Shown: positions 33,916 through 45,904, numbered from the stretch's first letter. The stretch is DNA of 64,000 nt from Mixophyes australis (GCA_036250195.1 JAVHZZ010000003.1:57618289-57682288), one strand, 5' to 3'. Numbers and translations are program-made. Notes: generated by a model from the sequence alone, not told the origin.

Positions 33916-34145
33916 ACTCAAGGTAGGGCCAGGGTCTTGGGGTGTGAGACATTAAATGTATTGGTATGTATGAAAACACCTCGGCTGTGTTTCAAGGAAT
34001 CAATCTTGACTCATGGATTTGATAGAGTTCTGGTCCTGAGACATTTATATACAGTATGTGAATTATATCTGTACCTTTGGGTTTTGATTCCTTTGTTTTT
34101 TGATGGTCTGTGTAATTGAATTGGAGGACACTGTACCTAGCATAG
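33916..34145. other. Unassigned sequence
   Basis: Nothing recognised. Confidence 0.45.
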
Positions 34146-35342
34146 TGTCGAAGTCAGCAAATTGGATAAAGTCATTTCAATTAATATCGAGCAGACTTGG
34201 TTGTCTTTGTCTGAAAAGATGCGTATTGCACGCTACGGCGTGGAAGGGCGTACGCAGCCCCAACACATGGCAATAGCAGTTTTTACACATTTATACACAT
34301 AAGCACCAATACGCATCTTTGTAAATAGTACACATTAATTATAGTCGCAACACATAGTTATTTATGTCGAAATATAGTAGTGTTTATGTGTAATATTATA
34401 AGTTATATGCATATTAGTAATACATATGGTACAGGTTAAAGGAAATGTGTCATGACTGGTATCATATTAATCCCCTTTACATCAGCAGCTGTCCGGTTCA
34501 TTTTGCGAATGAGATCGCACATTGCATACTCTAGTTATTGATGTTAGGGAATAAACCTTTAATATGATGCTGACTATAAAATGCTAATGGACTAGTTGAA
34601 ATTGGAGTCTTGGCGGGAAGAACGGATCACATCCCCTGGAGAGATGACCCCCACCTTTGGATTCTTTAGTTTGAACTAGCCTATGATCTGCTATCCCCTG
34701 GACCTTCCTGAAGCCTGGACCAATAGAAGCAAGCCACACCATCTGCATTCTGCTTTTCATCTAGTGTTCAGTCATATTGACCACAGACTTCAGACCTGAA
34801 TGACTGTTCACTGGATCCAAAGCGCCTGCGATAAGTAACAGCTGTACTTATTATTATTTCGCTTGAATTATTCTGCTACTTTTTGAGAATCATCATCATC
34901 ATCACCATTTATTTATATAGCGCCACTGATTCCGCAGCGCTGTACAGAGAACTCATTCACATCAGTCCCTGCCTCATTGGAGCTTACAGTCTAAATTCCC
35001 TAACATACACACACAGACACACACACACAGACAGACACAGAGACTAGGGTCAATTTGATAGACGTCAATTAATCTACTAGTATGTTTTTGGAGTGTGGGA
35101 GGAAACCGGAGCACCCGGAGGAAACTAACGCAAACACAGGGAGAACATACAAACTCCACACAGATAAGGCCATGGTCGGGAATTGAACTCATGACCCCAG
35201 CACTGTGAGGTGGAAGTGCTAACCACTAAGCCACCATGCTGCCCCAGAATAAATAATATAAATAAGAATAAATATTTGTGCATTGGAAACACAAATCGAG
35301 ATTCGGCAATCGTTATTTGATAGCGACAAAACGTGCATAACA
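34146..35342 (+). mobile_element. LTR-like segment interrupted by a SINE
   Basis: It starts TGTCGAAGTCAGCAAATTGG and ends GTGCATAACA, consistent with TG...CA LTR ends. Without the SINE it would be about 840 bp. AATAAA occurs at 35248 and 35266. The sequence after 35342 (ATTGGCAAGGTCAG) could be a primer-binding site but was not matched to a tRNA. I recall similar anuran LTRs, which is the main basis. No matching second LTR was found here. Confidence 0.4.
34891..35245 (-). mobile_element. SINE, copy 3, nested in LTR-like segment
   Basis: Full-length minus-strand copy of the 6301-6636 family, from the CATCATCATC tail to the GCAGCATGGTGGCTTAG head. AGAAT flanks both sides (34886-34890 and 35246-35250), a plausible short target duplication. 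Confidence 0.9.
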
Positions 35343-38300
35343 ATTGGCAAGGTCAGTGGGTAGTTATCAGTTACAGTTAGCCAAGGAGTTTACTGATTCC
35401 TTCTAGTCCTAGAGGAAAGAATGAACATGGCAGTCCTTAATGGCTTATGCTCTACTAGTGATCAAAGCTGTTTATTAACCCAGGATGCCTACTAGCATCA
35501 AGTAACCAGTTGTCTTTCCTGAATCTTAAGAATTAATTAAGACTTTAAAATGCAACTAAAACAACTGGCACCCTTTTATTTGATAGACATGACAAGAGGC
35601 CCAGTCAAATCTCCTGGGATGCAAAGTCTCACCACTAGAGCAACTGTCTATAACACAAGATAGCTGAACTGTATCTACTGGTTTAGGGTGATGACTTCAA
35701 CTGTACCACAGAGACACTCCCGACTAGTTGTGGTATGCTTTGCGGAATTACAAGAAATGGGATCAAAGGGCAACACAAGTAGCACAGATCAGGAGAATGG
35801 GCACACAGGATGTCATGTGCAAGCAAATTTTTAGGCATCAATCTACAAATTTATGTTTGTGAATTACTTCCTAGAAATAGTGTGACATGGTTCTCTTAGA
35901 AGCTGTTAGATCAATGGGTTTTGTATATGTTAAACTACTCAGAGGGGGCCGGTAGATAAGGGTAGCACCTTATTGCCATTTATGGCAGGACTCAAATGTG
36001 AAAGTCTTTGAGGATATCTCTTGCAAGACAATGAAATCTAACACATTTTTGGGAGGCCCCAGACATGCCGAATGCAGAGACTGGGTTGTATGTTAATGAC
36101 AGATTCAAGCTGAATATGGTCACAAGAAAATATCATCTCATTTTCTCCAATATCATACCTACCAGAGGCATGTGTGGTATGCAGATGAAGGGAAACTTAT
36201 GACCTGTTGTGTGGAGGTAAAATCATGTTTGTAAACCATACTGTTGAAAAGTTAGGACGGTGTAAAGAAAACTTGACTTAAAGGTATTCCAACAGCAGAG
36301 TCATAAAACCCTAATTTGCATTCTACCATCCTGTTGACCTCACAGGAAAATAAGCTGGGGGGTCCTGTAGCTGGGTTTTAAAACTATAGTGGAAATGTAA
36401 GTCTTGGTTCACTCTGAGGGAGTCATTTGATTGAAGAGGTCCCATTGTTTCTGCTTCTCCCAGCACCAGAACCTTGATTCTAAGTGAGGTACCAATTCTG
36501 TGTTTCATCCTTTTTATTTTATAAGAAACAATTGCACTATATTTGTATGTCTTTTATTATCTGTTTTATCTTAAGCATTGTGGATGTATTTTCCATATTA
36601 AATTACACTTAATAAGTTCTAGTGTCTGTGTTCTTACGAATTCACGCGACAGTTTGGTCCAGACGCTACATAATTGAAACTGCGCAAACCTTGTGGTTTA
36701 TGTGAACTCTGATTAAAGTAAATTGTGTTAGATTAATGCTAGGGAGAACCGAAGGCTTCCTAAATAAGAGTGTCAGCTCTTGTCCGAAAAAACCTTGGTT
36801 GTGGCATAATTAGTATCGCAAAGCTAGTGGGTGGCAAAGATAGGGAAGGATTTAATCCTTTTAGACAGACCAGGTGGTTGTTTTTGGTTAACCCTGTGTC
36901 ATATGTGCATCACGCAGACTCAGGTGAGTGCTGTTCGTGACACAGGGACATCAATTGCATTCAATCAGGCTCCAGCTTTATGGCTAAAGGGAAGAAGTAG
37001 TCAATTTGCCAAAGACCAGGGTGAATTTCTGATGAGAGGTACAAGTTCCATTATTACGATAAAAACTGACTCTAAATGGTCCTTTGTGTAATTTATTGAA
37101 CTAGAACTTTTGAAAAATTACTATTATTATTATTATTATTATTATCACTTTTAGAATGTTTTAGTACTAAAACTCTATTTTCTAATTGTGCTGCAAGTAA
37201 TAAAGATAGTAATGAAATACATGTGAAAGAAAAAAAGATTACATCACTTCATTTCAGCTTTAGCTACTTAGTGTTTTAAATGACTATATGAATAGTTGCT
37301 GTGTTTGAAAGAAAACTATTTATAACAATGTCCAGAGAAGCTGCCACAGCACATTAAACCTTTGCACAACAAATTATGTCATAATTTAGTCTTTGAAAAA
37401 ATATGCATTCAAGTCATTCTTTCTGGCAATTTTTAAGCTATACCGACCTTCTTATTGGCAAAGTAAATGTAATACATACAACTTGCTTCATATAAGATGA
37501 TGCATTTTTTCCTATTACCAATTTAAGGAACATTTCATATTTAATATAACTGCGGAGTTGGTGTGTGATGTTTAAGGGATATAGTTAAAATGAAGCTGGA
37601 TAAAAAGGAGCTACAGTGGGAAGGATTGAAAGTATACTGTGATCCAGGACTGTGTCTGAAGCTGTGGTTTACAGCTCCCTGGAAATATAGTGAATTATCC
37701 TAAGGTCCAGAATCAGAAAAGAACAGTGTCATCATGATTACACCGTTCTGTGCTTTTCACTACTTACAACCACAACTTTTTAGCCCTTGACAAGTGTAGG
37801 TTGCCCAGGGGCAAATTGTGGCCCTAGAGAGGCTTACCGGCAGTCCTCCTGGTAAGTAGCATTCTCCCCTTTTCAGATAAAAGTGGTAGTATGGTGCGAT
37901 CACACAGCCACTTCTCTAGTGGCACATTGATCAGTAATACCAGTATTACCATGAGTTAATCTGATTTTTAATTAAATTTCACCTATACTGTGATATTATG
38001 GCCTTCAGTCATAGCAGGAGTGTATACAGTGGTGCGTTTTAAAATCTTCAATTTTTTCTATAAATGTAATAAACAGGCCAACAACCCCCAGTGAGACTGC
38101 TAAAAACTATCATGTTGCCAATCAGTGAAGGGGCAAAGGGGCAAGCACTGGGGGATTCCAACTTTGCCTTTCATCACAATAATCATAACATTTGTATATA
38201 CATAATCTACTAATACTACTTACAGTATAAATTGCAAACATTTTTCATGCATCCTGCTTGAAGAAAGCCTACAAACTACACTAGCTTGCTAAAAGGAATT

Positions 38301-38504
38301 GTAATAAGACCTCTCATTCTCTGGATCTGCAATGAAGTACTCCTTCAAGCAGAATAAAATTGGACTGAAGACCAATACGCAATTTAACGTAATGATTTAC
38401 AGCAATTTATTAATCAGCTCCCCCGAGAGAGCAGAAGGGTGTTCTGTTTAAATGCCCCAGTGTAACGATACTTCTTTCTACAAACTAATACAGTAACATT
38501 TTTT
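35343..38504. other. Unassigned sequence, possibly retroelement-derived in part
   Basis: No domain recognised in about 3.2 kb. Around 36645-36680, ACGCGACA followed by GTTTGGTCCAGACGC looks like an LTR end and primer-binding site, but no partner LTR was seen. A short (ATT)n tract lies at 37123-37145. Confidence 0.35.
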
Positions 38505-39582
38505 CCTCTATCATTTTTTACAATTGGCTGTATGTTTGGGGTTGTTGTCCTACTGCAGAATAAAGTTGGAGTATTATACGACTATCTGATGGTATTGCAT
38601 GATAGATAAGTACCTGCATGTATTTCTCAGCATTGAGGACACCATTAATCCTGACCAAATACCCAACTCCATTTGCAGAAATGGAGCCCCAAACTTGCAA
38701 GGAACCTCCACCATGCTACCTGCAGACACTCATTATTGTACCACTTTCCAGCCCTTCGTTGAACAAACTGGCTTCTCTTACAGCCAAATATCTCAAATTT
38801 TGATTCACCAGTCCAAAACATCTGCTGCCATTTTCAGCATCCCAGTTCCTATGTTTTCATGCATAGTTGAGTTGCTTGGCCTTGTTTCCACATCGAAGGT
38901 ATTGCGCTTTTTGCCCGCAACATGAAGACCACTTCTGGCTAGACTTCTCCGAACAGTAGATGGGTGTACCTTGGTCCCACTGTTCTTTTTTCAGTTCTGA
39001 GCTGATGGCACTGCTGGACATCTCCCAATTTTGAAGGGAAGTAAGCATGATGTGTCTTTCATCTTATATACTGCACTAAGTTTCTTTGGCCGACCACTGC
39101 ATCTACGGTTCTCAACGTTGCCTGTTTCTTTGTGCTTCTTCAAAAGAGCTTGACCAGCACATCTTGAAACCCCAGTCTGCTTTGGAATATTTGCCTGGGA
39201 GACACCTTGCTGATGCAGTATAACTACTTGTGTCTTGTTGCTGTGCTCAATCTTGCCATGGTGTATAACCTGTGACATAAAATGGTCTTCCACAATCTCA
39301 CTTTTGCAGCAGAGTTTGGCTTTTCCAGTTTTAAGCTTCCTACACAGCTGTTTCTGTTTCATTTAATAACTGTGTTTCAACCTACATATGTAAATGGTGG
39401 TTATTATCACTTGTTTGGTATGATTCATTAGTCATACACCTGACTATAATCCTACAAAATCACTAACTTTGTGCAAGTGCATTTTTTTAATTGTCAAAAA
39501 TAAACTATTAACACTTCTATTTTTCAAAGCACTCTTGCTTTGCAGCATTTTTTCACACCTGCCTAAAAAGATTGCACAGTAC

Positions 39583-39584
<2 letters not shown>
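38505..39584 (-). mobile_element. Tc1-like DNA transposon, decayed and truncated
   Basis: The right end carries the Tc1-type terminus (minus strand CAGTACTGTGCAATC, then TTAGGCAGGTGTG) next to a TA microsatellite, fitting TA target preference. The transposase relic follows from 39362 downward. The left terminus was not found, so the element is 3' truncated just after the second catalytic block. Confidence 0.87.
38519..39362 (-). pseudogene. Tc1-like transposase pseudogene
   Basis: The first frame (39362-38991) has a helix-turn-helix region (TQVVILHQQGVSQANIPKQT) and a GRPKKLSA stretch like the GRPR hook between the paired-like DNA-binding halves. A second piece reads HIMLTSLQNWEMSSSAISSE, then blocks matching VHPSTVRRSL-type sequence across frames. 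The end retains DNNPKHTA, the second Asp of the DDE triad. Multiple frameshifts and stops. The third catalytic residue is lost with the 3' end. Confidence 0.87.

Positions 39585-39587
<3 letters not shown>

Positions 39588-39640
<53 letters not shown>
39588..39640. repeat. (TA)n microsatellite
   Basis: About 26 TA units adjoining the Tc1 terminus. Confidence 0.98.
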
Positions 39641-39641
<1 letters not shown>

Positions 39642-39907
39642 TTCTGAACTGTCTGTTTTATATATTTCTTACATGTAACAAATAGAACATATAAATATTA
39701 TTTATATACATTCCATATGGAATGCATGGGTTTTGGGGACCACTTCCGCTGCAAGTCTTGGGCAGTCTCCTTTATTCCAGGATTAAACGAGGCTTCCCTC
39801 AAGGGAGTGATTTTTCAGCCCTCCTCATGAATATATACGATTCCCCTGGTTTCATTCAGAAGGTCTGCATTGCGACACAGAGCAAGATATGAAAGCTCTG
39901 CTATTAG

Positions 39908-40312
39908 GATGAATGCTCTGCCCATCGAGAAGCGTATTGTGTGCCTAGACTTTGACGTTTTTTTAGTATGGATGCAGGCCGCCTTTGTCTATTTACTTTT
40001 ATATATGTCTAACTCTGTTCATTCATACCACTGTCCATTCAATTATCTCTGCCTGTTAGCTTCACTGTCTATGATGAATGCCCTGTAGCATTCAAAATGG
40101 ATTGTGTGCATAATCTTTGAAGTTTTTTAGTATGGGTGCAGGCGACCTTCATCTATCAGCATCATCATTTATTTTTATAGTGGCAAGGTAAAGAAAGTCC
40201 TGCTCCTGGATGCTGATGAATGCTCTAGCAATATATTGGGAACGTAATCTTTGAAGTTTTTTTAGCATGGGTGCAGGCCACCCTCATCTATCTGCATGAT
40301 CATTTATTTATA
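39908..40312. repeat. Three diverged direct repeats of about 100 bp
   Basis: GATGAATGCTCTGCCC..., GATGAATGCCCTGTAG... and GATGAATGCTCTAGCA... start at about 39908, 40073 and 40208. Each continues with CTTTGAAGTTTTTTTAG-like, ATGGGTGCAGGC and TCATCTATC blocks. Copies 2 and 3 then share CATCATTTATTTATATAG, like the SINE tail in reverse. Confidence 0.75.
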
Positions 40313-40465
40313 TAGTTACAGCAAATTACTTAGCTCCCTACAATTGGTTATCAATTTGTCTAAATATCTACTGATGCCTCTGTCCAGCTCTTCTTGTTCA
40401 GCCTACCTGTTATCCTTCTGTTTTGCTGTATCTAGTTCTCATCTTGATCTCGCTTGTCACCTCCT

Positions 40466-40626
40466 AAGAGGGCCGCGACCTGTGGTTGGGGAGCCGCGAA
40501 GTCCAAACATCCTTGTGGGGATTCCTGGTGAAAACCTCCCTCCCCGTTAGATTCTGCGCCTCCTAAGGGGGTAAAACCATTTCAAGCAGATTGTATGGGC
40601 ATTCTCCAGAATCCTCAGACGTGACA
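40466..40626 (+). mobile_element. LTR fragment related to the solo LTR at 52211-52991
   Basis: GGCCGCGACCTGTGGTTGG, the following CCTGGTGAAAACC and TTAGATTCTGCGCCTC match the minus strand of the 52.2-52.4 kb region in order. The segment ends in GTGACA, LTR-like. Only the 3' end survives. Confidence 0.55.
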
Positions 40627-41758
40627 GGAGGCTGCGGTAATATTGACTTGTTGCACTATAAACACAACTATGTGCGTCACACTATGTACCTCTTCAGTGA
40701 CTGTTAGGGGGTGGATTTCAAATGTTCACAGCACAATTAAGATTTTTCCGATTTCTTTCGCTAATGTTATATGGGTTTAGCACATTAACATCTTCATTAC
40801 ACTTGCTGGAATCCAACCCCTTTTAGGGAAAGAGAGAATAGGTCAGCAGCGAACTGCTGTGGTTACTGAAGTGTCGATAAATAACAATTTCCTTTTCAAA
40901 GAAACATCTGCAGCCATTATGAACTGTGTTCATTTCTGTACCTACAGTCCAGCTCAGTCTATAATATCTGAATTACATAAGACCATGGTCTCCTTTCTTA
41001 ACACCTGTTACATATCCTTCTCTCACTGATCTCCACACTTAGTTCCCCACATCTAACCAGCCTCTCACTCTCCTTCTGCCTCCACTCCACTCTTCTGACC
41101 ACCATCACTCTTTTGCTCCTTTTTCTTACAATTCCATGCAGCCCCAAAGACTATCTCCCAAACTGTAGTTTTTGCTTTACTAAAGTGTTTTAAACAGCAT
41201 GGTCTGTAGGGCAATTCTAGGTGTCTGTATGTTCTCTTAGAATAATGATTTCCTAAGAGGTTATATAGATATAATCAACTGCTTGCTACAACACTTCACA
41301 ATAGAATGTCCCTATGTGTACATCTTACAGTACATTTGCTAATCACTCTCCATAGAGGAAATTTGTCTTGCAATGTCTATGTAGCGTAATGTTTCTTAAA
41401 ATAAATTGATATTGATCATGCAGCAAATACATTTGATTACAAAAACAACCAAAATACAGTGTTTTCCCTTTAAACACTGTTTAAAGGGACAAAGCATGTC
41501 CCACTCCCTTCCTTTATATTTACTTTTTCCTCTTGAAGCTCATTGTGTGGTTTATATGGCTGTCTTGATGTTTTATAACACTTGGCTAACTGAAGTGCTT
41601 GTTCCTAGATGCTATTGTTCATTCTATCTGATGTTCGATGACACCCAGGTTTATTTATTTTGATGTGAACTCAAAAAGAATTGCAACTTTGATTTCATGA
41701 ACAATTTTAGAGCACAGTACAAGAGCTGCTTTAAAGGTACAGTCTGTAGAGGGCATAA
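40627..41758. other. Unassigned sequence
   Basis: A small palindrome CCTTTAAACACTGTTTAAAGG lies near 41467. Nothing else recognised. Confidence 0.45.
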
Positions 41759-42176
41759 GGCTGGGTACACACTATAGAATCTTCCAACCAGTGTGTTATC
41801 TATAACGATTTTACTAACGGCTGAAAAAAAAAAGTCCCAATCAGCAAGCGTCCACACTATACGTTTTACAAGGTTTGCCCTCAGATCTGTACTCTTCATC
41901 TGTCATAACCGTCGGCTGAAATGATCGTGAATCTGTAAACTCTCTGGAGATCCTGATCGAGAGTGCATACACACTGCAAGATTGGAAGGACGTCCTTCCA
42001 TAGCTGAATGAGATTTATAGTTCTGCTGAACAATCAGAGCAAACGATGGTCGGTGCTTTTGAACAACTATCGCTCATGGTCTAAGTGTACACACTAATGT
42101 TATATAGGGCTGAACAGTTGTTTATCGGGGGATTGGCCTGATAATTGGCTGAAAATACTGTAGTGTGTACCCAGCC
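41759..42176. mobile_element. PIF/Harbinger-type MITE, copy b
   Basis: The ends are GGCTGGGTACACACTA and TAGTGTGTACCCAGCC, flanked by perfect TAA duplications (41756-41758 and 42177-42179). The interior differs from copies a and c, so it is a separate subfamily that shares the ends. Confidence 0.88.
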
Positions 42177-43439
42177 TAAGATTCTGACTGCAATTAGCAA
42201 GGTCATGCACATACAACAAATTTGAATGTTTAGCATTTTTAAACTCTTCCTTTGACAATATGTTTTTTTATTCACAACATTTTAAAAGATGGATTCATTA
42301 AAATGTATATGCAGTGTACACTTTAAACTGTAAAACTATTATACAAAAAGATTATACGTGGCTGCAAACACTAGAAAGCACTTAACAATGATAAAACATG
42401 GTGAATGTTATAATAAATTTAGGAGCCAGACAGACACTTTTGGGAGCCAAAAACAAAGATTATATTCACACAGAGGTGGAACAACCACGGCACAAAGTTC
42501 ACAACAAGATCCCAAGGTTCTTTTCCCATATAGCAGCTTTAACATAATCCTGGCTGGACGTTACTGTCTAGATGTCCAGTGTTGGGGACAGGAATTGTTT
42601 GTTGGTGTCCTGGGATAAAACCCCTAAGATACGGAAAGCCCAGGAAGAAGCCGGGGATACCTAATTCAGTTCAACGCAGTACAGAGTAGCCATAAATCAT
42701 AAGTGCCTAGTTTTTAAATGGCTGATCCACTAACCATGGGAAGGAACCTCATGGATTAGTTAAGGGGGCTAGTTTACCCCACTCCAAACAAATGCTAGTA
42801 GCCAATGTAAATTTGGTAATATCTTTGAGACTCTTATCCCTACAGTGTTCCTGTATAATATAGTAGGCAGTATTTTAGCCCATATACCACACAGCACTTG
42901 TACAAATGGTTTATTTATTTTATTTTTATGCACATATTCATATTTAGCTTTTTTGGATAAATTAGCATTTAGGAACCTGTGTCCAAGAGAAAGACCTGCA
43001 GTTCTTATTCTCTTTCCACCGTAGATTTGCATCCTCTTCAGATTTCCTATATCTTCCAAACACTTGAACAATGTTTACTCAGTGGGATAGCTTGTCTAAG
43101 AATACAGATTAATTTCCCGTTCTTAGATTTGGGAGTAGGAATCTCTCTTGATTTCAGTTTTTAAGTTCACTCTACTGTACAATATTCTAATATGCTTACT
43201 TTATTTGGAACATGTTTTGCTGACATATTGGAAACTTCATGCTACAATTAATACATTGACTGATCCTATGGATAATTCCATAATTGTTTGCAAACATAAA
43301 TTGGTTGTCGAGGCAACCACTGGGGAGACAGTGTTACTGTGCAGGTTATCACGATTGCACTGCATATATCCTGCGTAGTCACATATCCTGTGCAATTGTC
43401 TTGTTTCATTAGCACCTCTGTGATTGGATACACTTTATA
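42177..43439. other. Unassigned sequence
   Basis: No gene or repeat recognised. Confidence 0.45.
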
Positions 43440-44069
43440 TTAGAGATCCTCGGGCTCGGTTCTCCGAGAACAAGATGTTGATAACTCTCGGATCCCAGTG
43501 AAGCGAATAAAGTACTTGATCTACAAGTCCTACATAGTTAGAAGAATTGCTTACTTTAATCTCCTTTAATTTCTCTTGCTGCTTTTCCAAAAGTCTAACT
43601 AGGGGAATAACTTGACTCAAGCTAACAGTGTCTGAACTCACTTCACAGGTGACTACTTAGAGTGGTTTCAGTACCTTGCACAACATGGAAAGTATTCACC
43701 ACTACACTGGACTAAAGTACATTCTCCCTCAAATTCGATTCTTCTTGCAGCAGCTGCAATCTCCTACATGCTGTTGCAGAATGTCACTGTCATTTTTTAA
43801 AAAGCCACCACGTTGATTGTGTGAGCAAAACAGGGAATATGGTGGAATTCCCCCTGCTGTAATGCTCTCACAATATTAGTGGCGTTATCACAAATGACAT
43901 ATCCTCGGGAGAGTCCAAGCGGGATAAGCCATGTTGCAATGAGATCCCTTAGTCCCTTACTTTTTCGGTATTTTGCAACAGCATTTAGTAAATTGCAGTA
44001 GCTGCAAGAACAATTTATTTTGCCATGCCACCAACTGAAGCAAGAGGTGGTAACAAGGTGGATTTCCAT
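43440..44069 (-). pseudogene. hAT (ZBED-like) transposase fragment, minus strand
   Basis: On the minus strand 44069-43797 encodes YVICDNATNIVRAL and IPCFAHTINVV, the hAT catalytic-domain block with the conserved Asp-Asn pair and the CxxH-type FAHT motif. Below 43740 it continues with FSPVQW, SSDTVSLSQVIPLVRLLEK and a DPRVINI piece, the next transposase section. The middle segment (RWISI region) is missing here but is present in the plus-strand piece next door. Stops and shifts are present. The left end near 43441 reads TAGAGATCCTCGGGCTCGG, possibly another repeat's terminus. Confidence 0.82.
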
Positions 44070-44950
44070 ACTTTATGTGCTTGTGAGGATGGAGAAACAG
44101 CAAAAAGCCATCCGTGCTTACTCCACAAGCCATGACATTGGGAAAGGAGGGGGAATGTATTTTAGTCCAGCGCAGTGGAGAATACTTTCCGTGTTGTGCA
44201 AGGTGCTGAAGCAATTCGAAGTAGTCACCTGTGAACTGAGTTCAGACACTGATAGCTTGAGCAAAGTGATTCCCTTAATCAGACTTTTGGAAAAGCACCT
44301 TGAAAAATTGAAGGAGAAGATGAAACAAAGAAATTACGCTACATTTGTCGGACTTGTATATGAAATACTTTAATCGCTCCGTCAGGATCGAAGAGTTATC
44401 AACTTCTGGAAATCATATCACTAAAAATCATATCACTACATTTTGGCGACTATGCTTGATCCTATGTTTAAGAGCTATGTCTTCTCTTTATTTCCCTCTG
44501 TCCCAGATCACAAGGGAAGCAATGAGTTCCCAGTGAGCAAGTTGACAGCTGAAGTGGTATCTGAGATGATGGCATCCCCTCCTTCAGTTTCTCAGGCTAC
44601 TGCTGCTCGGAAGAAACTAAGCTTTTCTAAGAGACCCATGGATGATGCAGATGATTCAGCAGAACATTTTGGCCTTTGGTCTGGTCTAAATGAATTGCCC
44701 AAAAATCGTGACAGCTCTGTCGTAAAATGAACTACAAATTCCACGAGGAAGGCCTTTATTGAATTTAGATCAAAGTACAGAGACTTCTATAATGGTGGAT
44801 TCCAGCCAGGATTAATTAGTATTGAGTGATGATGATGTACACACTGATGAGGGTGAGGATGATGACAATGTAGATTGCAGGTGCTGGGAACTAGCTGAGA
44901 GAAGGGAGCTAGCTGATAATGAAATGCTTATTAATATTTGAGTAAAATGA
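43998..44950 (+). pseudogene. hAT (ZBED-like) transposase fragment, plus strand
   Basis: The plus strand encodes LKQEVVTRWISILYVLVRME (hAT RWNS-like block), FSPAQWRILSVLCKVLKQFE, SSDTDSLSKVIPLIRLLEK, then after a frameshift ATMLDPMFKSYVF, and a long tail with EFPVSKLTAEVV. The TMLDPRFK-type motif immediately precedes the hATC region in ZBED transposases. The tail ends in an acidic DDDVHTDEGEDDD-like run in a shifted frame. It starts where the minus-strand fragment starts, so the two are head to head. Confidence 0.85.
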
Positions 44951-45126
44951 CATGTTGGCAACTATATGTTTTTCCACAGTAAAGTTTCACCTTTAATAAA
45001 GATGTGTTTTTCTCTTTAAAAAGGTAAAAACTTTTTTTTACATTTTTGTATTGACATTTATGTTACAGAGACTTCTGTAATGGTGGTTTCCAGTGGGGTT
45101 GAATTAAGATTGTGTTAGGATGAAAG
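44951..45126. other. hAT 3' region flanking the retrocopy
   Basis: ACAGAGACTTCTGTAATGG at 45066 repeats ACAGAGACTTCTATAATGG at 44778 from the transposase tail, so hAT-derived sequence runs up to the start of the NSMCE2-like segment. Confidence 0.55.
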
Positions 45127-45880
45127 TTTACTTTTAATAATTCTTTCAATTGCTTCCCTCTCGTACGTGTGACCACATACTTTGTTTTTCACTGGGTTCA
45201 CCATCTGCAGCCCGCCGGTACACCCCGGATTGGTCTTGGTCTGATAAATGCACGCATCCCGGGGAAGGGGGGGGTCAATGCTCATCGCCATGTATTAGCT
45301 GTAGAATTATCACAGTTATCCAAGTAACGGGTGGAGCAATCAAAGGAATCATAACTGATTTAATGAGCCATTCTCAGTTTCTCTGTACCGGTCGTGTGCG
45401 CTGGATGACAGTGATCTTCTCGCCTTTATCTTCCAAATCTTTGTCTGCAGGGGCCAGTGACAAACCCATTTGTTTTCTCAGGTGTCTTAGCTGTTCTTTA
45501 AACTAGACATATTTATCATCCTTCCTCCGGGCCTCCTCTGTACTACTCTTCTGAAATACAGTGTATTTCTTATGTACAAGCTCTCTTAAATCTGGGATCT
45601 CACCTGGTGGGTCACTATTTTAATTTAAGTCCGGTCTCCTCAACTGCATCTATATACTGGTTTAAATCTCTGTTCAATGCAGCGTATTCCAGCATGACGG
45701 ATTCCATGCTGCTCACATGTTCCGGGTCACAGTCTATCTGAAACAGATCTATTGCCACTCCAGTTGTAATATCAACTCCTGTGTTTACATAAGTTTGGCA
45801 GTTCTTCAGGGATGAGAGTGAGGTATCCACAGAGGAGAAGGATATTAATGATGCTGCACGAGCAGTCAAGAGCTCATTGA
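45127..45880 (-). pseudogene. NSMCE2: NSMCE2 (SUMO ligase NSE2) processed retrocopy, interrupted by 18S rRNA
   Basis: NSMCE2 is the SP-RING SUMO E3 subunit of the SMC5/6 DNA-repair complex. The minus strand from 45869 encodes [16 protein letters not shown], then [20 protein letters not shown], then after a one-base shift near 45620 IPDLRELVHKKY, then FKEQLRHLRKQMGLSL and EKITVIQ. These match the vertebrate NSMCE2 order. A TAG at 45503-45505 replaces an expected Gln codon. About 180 bp of 18S rRNA (45219-45398) follow, and then the SP-RING resumes with [20 protein letters not shown] before the homology stops near 45127. Joining of several exons without introns indicates a retrocopy. About seven codons before the SP-RING Cys are lost. 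It is non-functional. Identification is from memory of the family and is strong over five blocks. Confidence 0.88.
45219..45398 (-). rRNA. 18S rRNA fragment embedded in the NSMCE2 retrocopy
   Basis: The plus strand reads GATCTGATAAATGCACGCAT-like sequence (TGGTCTGATAAATGCACGCA), CATGTATTAGCT, CACAGTTATCCAAGTA, AACCATAACTGATTTAATGA-like (ATAACTGATTTAATGAGCCA) and CTGTACCGG. This is the reverse complement of the eukaryotic 18S 5' domain, approximately nucleotides 65-240. It has diverged by substitutions (GTAGAATTATCAC against the usual CTAGAATTACCAC), so it is a dead fragment. Its sense strand matches the NSMCE2 sense strand. Confidence 0.93.
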
Positions 45881-45904
45881 CAGCACTGTTGGGCTTAAGG
45901 CAGC

